Assembly (NCBI GenBank): GCA_030532135.1
Contig: JAUNLT010000001.1
Span: forward strand, 201,839-265,838
From: Lagierella massiliensis
Lineage (GTDB): Bacteria > Bacillota > Clostridia > Tissierellales > Peptoniphilaceae
DNA: 64,000 nucleotides
Direction: 5' to 3'
The notes below the pieces were generated by a model. The model was not told the DNA's origin, did no database searches, and saw only the letters and a program-made list of their open reading frames with translations. A program made the position numbers and the translations under genes. This document shows positions 60,970-64,000 of the stretch, piece by piece; the first letter of the stretch is position 1, and each line of letters opens with the position of its first letter.

Positions 60970-62001
60970 ATGAAGAAATTACTATCAGTTTTATTAGTTA
61001 TGTTAATGATAACTTCCTGTGCTACAAAGCCGGGAAATGTGGAAGACACTACAGCCGTTAAAAATGAGGGAAATAATGGCAAAGTGGTTTACACTTCTTT
61101 TTACCCTATAGAGTTTGCTACAAAGTATATTGTAGGGGACAAAATAGAGGTAAGATCTTTAATGCCTGCGGGAGTAGAAGTGCATGATTGGGAGCCGTCA
61201 TTAAAAGACATATCTAAACTTAAAGATTCAGAAATGATTATTATAAATGGTTTAGAGCTTGAAGGATGGCTAGATGATGCAAAAGAAGTAATTGATCAAG
61301 AAAAAATCGTTGAAGTAAACGACGGAGTAGAATTGATTAAAACAGATGAGGATGATCACGATCATGACCATGAAGATGAAAATATAGAAGAGGAAGAACA
61401 TGATCATGACCATGAAGATGAAACTATAGAAGGGGAAGAACATGATCATGGTGAAACTCACAATCATGAGCATGGAGAATATGATCCGCATATATGGCTA
61501 TCTATCAAAAATTATCAGATAATTGCAAAGAACATACTAAATGCTGTATCTAATATTGATATTGATAATAAAGATATTTATGAGAAAAACTATAAAGAAT
61601 TAGTAGCTGAATTAGAAAAGTTGGATAAAGAGTACTCGGATAGTCTTAATCAATATAGAGGAAAACACATAATTGTTCCTCATGAGGCGTTTGCTTATTT
61701 AGCAAAAGATTATGGACTTGTCCAAATTCCTATTGAGAATATAACTTCTGACTCTGAACCAGATCTAAAGACAATTGCAAATATTGTTGACACAGCAAGA
61801 GATGAAGGTATAAAAACTGTATTTTACGAGGGAGAGGACTCTGCAAAAGTTCCAAATACCATAGCTCAAGAGATTGGTGGGAAAATTATGCCAATACACA
61901 CTTTAGAGTTTATTACCGATAAACAATCTAATGATGGAGAGAATTATTTAACGTTAATGGAAGAAAACTATAATAATATTTTGGAGTCTTTTAAAGAATG
62001 A
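60970..62001 (+). CDS. znuA: Zinc ABC transporter binding lipoprotein
   Basis: 343 residues: lipobox ITSC (Cys about 17), cluster A-I metal-binding fold with ligands in VEVHDWEPS, DPHIWLSIK and VPHEAFAYLAKDYGL, and EGEDSA near the end. Between the first and second ligand lies a His/Asp/Glu-rich loop of about 60 residues, a mark of zinc-specific (ZnuA) rather than manganese proteins. The loop is built from DNA repeats. First of znuACB. Confidence 0.93.
   Translation: MKKLLSVLLVMLMITSCATKPGNVEDTTAVKNEGNNGKVVYTSFYPIEFATKYIVGDKIEVRSLMPAGVEVHDWEPSLKDISKLKDSEMIIINGLELEGWLDDAKEVIDQEKIVEVNDGVELIKTDEDDHDHDHEDENIEEEEHDHDHEDETIEGEEHDHGETHNHEHGEYDPHIWLSIKNYQIIAKNILNAVSNIDIDNKDIYEKNYKELVAELEKLDKEYSDSLNQYRGKHIIVPHEAFAYLAKDYGLVQIPIENITSDSEPDLKTIANIVDTARDEGIKTVFYEGEDSAKVPNTIAQEIGGKIMPIHTLEFITDKQSNDGENYLTLMEENYNNILESFKE
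61345..61470 (+). repeat. In-frame repeat coding the His-rich loop of ZnuA
   Basis: Two copies of a ~48-base unit coding HDHDHEDE followed by NIEEEE or TIEGEE, then partial copies (EHDHGETHNHEHGE). Units contain repeated GATCATGACCATGAAGATGA. Copy number can vary between strains through slippage. Confidence 0.85.
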
Positions 62002-62654
62002 ATAGTGTTATTGAGTTAAAAGATCTTTCTTTTGGTTACAAGAAAGATCTTTTAATTAATTTAAATTTAAAAGTTAATAGAGGAGATTTTATTGGAATAA
62101 CTGGAGATAATGGTGAAGGTAAAACTACTTTATTGAAGCTTATTCTTGGACAATTAAAGCCTAGAAAAGGAGAAGTTGTATTTGGAAAAGATCTCAAAGG
62201 AAATAAAATATCGGTAGGATATTTAGAACAGAGATTTTCAGAAAAGAATTTATCTTTTTCCATAACTCCAGAAGAGGTGATTACCCTAAATCTTTATAAA
62301 GAAATGGGGTTTTTTAAGGTTTCCAATAAAAAGATAAACTCAAAAGTAGACAATGTTCTTTCAATGGTTAAGATGAAAGAGAAGAAATATTATGATTTCA
62401 ATAATATGTCTGGGGGAGAAAAACAACGAGTATTAATCGCTAAAGAACTAATTGATAATCCTGAAGTTCTTATATTTGATGAGCCGACTGCAGGAATTGA
62501 TGTAGAGAGTAAGAAGATATTATTTAGCATACTTGAACATTTAAATAAAAAACATAATATTACAATTATTGTAGTAACCCATGAAATGCAGTTTTGTCAA
62601 CCTTATTTTTCTAGGGTTATAAGAGTAAGAGATAAAAAACTGGAGGAATTTTAA
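61998..62654 (+). CDS. znuC: Zinc ABC transporter ATPase
   Basis: 218 residues. Walker A GDNGEGKTT, signature MSGGEKQRV, Walker B VLIFDEPTAGID, switch His VVTHE. ATG 61998 overlaps the znuA stop by 4 bases; its stop overlaps znuB by one base. Confidence 0.93.
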   Translation: MNSVIELKDLSFGYKKDLLINLNLKVNRGDFIGITGDNGEGKTTLLKLILGQLKPRKGEVVFGKDLKGNKISVGYLEQRFSEKNLSFSITPEEVITLNLYKEMGFFKVSNKKINSKVDNVLSMVKMKEKKYYDFNNMSGGEKQRVLIAKELIDNPEVLIFDEPTAGIDVESKKILFSILEHLNKKHNITIIVVTHEMQFCQPYFSRVIRVRDKKLEEF

Positions 62655-63451
62655 TGAACATATTTGAGTATGATTTCATATTAAAGTCTTTTATGGCGGG
62701 GATACTTATATCCTTATCTATACCTCTAGTGGGAACTATAATGGTCAGTAGAAAATCTTCTAATTTAGGGGATGCCCTTTCTCACAGTTCTCTTGCAGGG
62801 GTTGCCCTTGGACTTATTATAGGGATAAACCCTGTGGTAGGATCCATATTGGCAAGCCTTTTTTCGTCTATTTTTATAGATTTTTTGAGAAAGAAGTTTC
62901 CTAAAAATGCAGATATGGCAATTGCTATTGTAACTAGTCTAGGGGTTGGACTTGCTGCGGTGTTTTCTGATTTTATACCAGGATCAAAGAGTTTAAATTC
63001 TTTTTTGTTTGGCTCCATCGCAGCAATAAGTAATATAGAACTTCTAATAATTTTTTTAATTACAATTACTATAATATTTTTCTATATCAAGTATTACAAC
63101 GGAATTGTTTACTTGATATTTGATGAAAAAGGTGCAAAGCTTACTGGACTTCCTGTTAAAAGACTTGATTTTTTGATAACGGTATTTACTGCACTTTCAA
63201 TAGGGATGGGTTCAAGGATAGTTGGGGTTTTGACTATTTCATCTTTGATGATTTTACCTGTAGCAGGTGCGATTAAGCTATCTAATTCATTTAAAAAAAC
63301 AGTTAAAACATCGGTTGTTCTTGGTGTTTCATATGTTGTTTTAGGACTTTTAACATCCTTTTATTTGAGCTTAAAGCCAGGAGGATCCATAGTTATAATA
63401 GGGGTTTTGACTCTTATTCTCATATTATTTTTTAAAAGAGAAAAACATTAA
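62654..63451 (+). CDS. znuB: Zinc ABC transporter permease
   Basis: 265-residue ABC-3 family permease with seven or eight helices; motifs SSNLGDALSHSSLAGVALG and GILTISSLMILPVAGA-type segment (GVLTISSLMILPVAGA). Ends with a basic tail. Followed by a bidirectional terminator. No Zur box was recognised upstream of znuA. Confidence 0.93.
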   Translation: MNIFEYDFILKSFMAGILISLSIPLVGTIMVSRKSSNLGDALSHSSLAGVALGLIIGINPVVGSILASLFSSIFIDFLRKKFPKNADMAIAIVTSLGVGLAAVFSDFIPGSKSLNSFLFGSIAAISNIELLIIFLITITIIFFYIKYYNGIVYLIFDEKGAKLTGLPVKRLDFLITVFTALSIGMGSRIVGVLTISSLMILPVAGAIKLSNSFKKTVKTSVVLGVSYVVLGLLTSFYLSLKPGGSIVIIGVLTLILILFFKREKH

Positions 63452-63466
63452 AATTTTTAGAATTAA

Positions 63467-63504
63467 AAAAGACTATTGAAGAATTCTTCAATAGTCTTTT
63501 CTTT
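63467..63504. terminator. Bidirectional terminator between znuB and the CofE-like gene
   Basis: AAAGACTATTGAAGAA pairs with TTCTTCAATAGTCTTT; A-rich before and T-rich after, serving convergent genes. Confidence 0.92.
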
Positions 63505-64000
63505 AATTTGAAGCTAGATTATCAAAATATCCTTGAATTAAAACAGCAGGTGTTCCTTTATCTCCTGAACCTGAGATTAAATCAGATAAAGAACCTAACA
63601 AGTCAGTTAATTGTCTAGGAGTTGTGCCAAGAGAGGCTTTATTTCCCACAAGATTTTTTTCTTTATGTGATATTTTATCCTTAATAGCTTTTAAAGCTTC
63701 TTCTGATTTTAAATCTTTTAAATCCGTATCTGCAATATACTTTATTTTAAGTTCATTAGGAGTTCCTTCAAGGTCTTTTGTATATCCTGGAGAAACTACT
63801 GGATCGGCTAATTCCCAGATTTTACCAATAGGGTCTTTAAATGCACCATCCCCATATATCATTACTTGAAAGTTTACATTATATTTTTGAATTAGTTCTT
63901 TTTGTAATTCTTCAACAAATTTTTGGGAGTCTCTAGGAAAGAGTTTAACAGAATCTTCTCCAGAAAGATTTGATCCGTAAAGTCCGTAAAGTTCATTGTA
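63503..64000 (-). CDS. CofE-like gamma-glutamyl ligase, 5' end outside window
   Basis: The last 165 residues of a protein of the coenzyme F420-0:L-glutamate ligase (CofE/FbiB) family. The frame is open to base 64000 (YNELYGLYGSNLSGEDSVKL) and includes VMIYGDGAFKDPIGKIWELA and DPVVSPGYTKDLEGTPNELK, characteristic of this family. ATG at complement 63862 is internal. Firmicutes of this sort do not make F420, so the true role is unknown; it may add glutamate to another cofactor or metabolite. Runs towards znuB. Confidence 0.8.
   Translation of the reverse strand, partial: YNELYGLYGSNLSGEDSVKLFPRDSQKFVEELQKELIQKYNVNFQVMIYGDGAFKDPIGKIWELADPVVSPGYTKDLEGTPNELKIKYIADTDLKDLKSEEALKAIKDKISHKEKNLVGNKASLGTTPRQLTDLLGSLSDLISGSGDKGTPAVLIQGYFDNLASN

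Noticed and set aside
1..64000. Mobile elements, CRISPR arrays, tRNA or rRNA genes
   Set aside because: Looked for transposase motifs, regularly spaced repeats and RNA gene cores; none found apart from the T-box, L21 leader and the candidate at 9110.

Overview
The window is AT-rich, densely packed DNA from a low-GC Gram-positive bacterium. Gene content and order (PBP2, RNase E/G, rplU-prp-rpmA-obgE-yhbY-nadD-yqeK-rsfS; sufCBDSU; tatD-rnmV-rsmA; veg-ispE) are those of a Firmicute. Purine/nucleoside uptake, ferredoxin-linked membrane proteins, a Crp/Fnr regulator, a CofE-like ligase and TTG/GTG starts suit a fermentative anaerobe, perhaps a Tissierellia/Peptoniphilaceae-type coccus. That placement is inference. 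No rRNA, tRNA, IS element, phage gene or CRISPR array was seen.

Layout. 1-8730: a conserved housekeeping block (cell-wall transpeptidase, RNase E/G, ribosomal proteins L21/L27 with the L27-processing protease Prp, ribosome-assembly GTPase, NAD synthesis, ribosome silencing, RidA). 8731-12500: an accessory stretch with a small ORF, a structured RNA candidate, a decayed reading frame, and a MacB/FtsX-like pair of half-size permeases plus ATPase resembling bacteriocin-immunity transporters. 12596-16441: a two-component system leading into an ABC exporter. 16515-22645: YfhO-like membrane protein, CelD-type acetyltransferase and PIG-L deacetylase, facing a membrane-anchored heparinase II/III-like protein; probably a surface-glycan locus. 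22845-31773: one long operon for import and breakdown of nucleosides (PNP, zinc dehydrogenase, MtnA-type isomerase, BMP lipoprotein, ABC ATPase, two permeases, adenosine-type deaminase). 31774-32338 looks like a rotted gene with its terminator still present. 32418-38755: folC and a complete SUF iron-sulfur operon.

38771-42260: a GNAT remnant, two related secreted proteins (one with a T-run frameshift) and a thioredoxin/CcdA pair. 42290-43678 (minus): Hsp20 and a DUF4430 lipoprotein plus ECF S-component pair. 43849-49421: BrnQ with a C-terminal extension, Nudix, sirtuin, and MetNIQ methionine uptake. 49463-51473: a MocR regulator divergent from a vitamin-type ECF S component. 51633-53589: a Crp/Fnr regulator divergent from a two-gene permease whose second half is fused to a ferredoxin. 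53682-58020: T-box-controlled metG followed by tatD, rnmV and rsmA. 58060-64000: glutaredoxin, DUF1858 and HesB-like small proteins, veg, ispE, murI, the zinc uptake operon znuACB and a CofE-like ligase that runs off the window.

Best leads: the nucleoside operon that combines a deaminase, PNP, MtnA and an alcohol dehydrogenase, as expected for salvage of 5'-modified adenosines; the ferredoxin-fused split permease with its Crp/Fnr neighbour; the 8.9-9.7 kb stretch with a small ORF and tandem terminators; and the frameshifted secreted paralogue.
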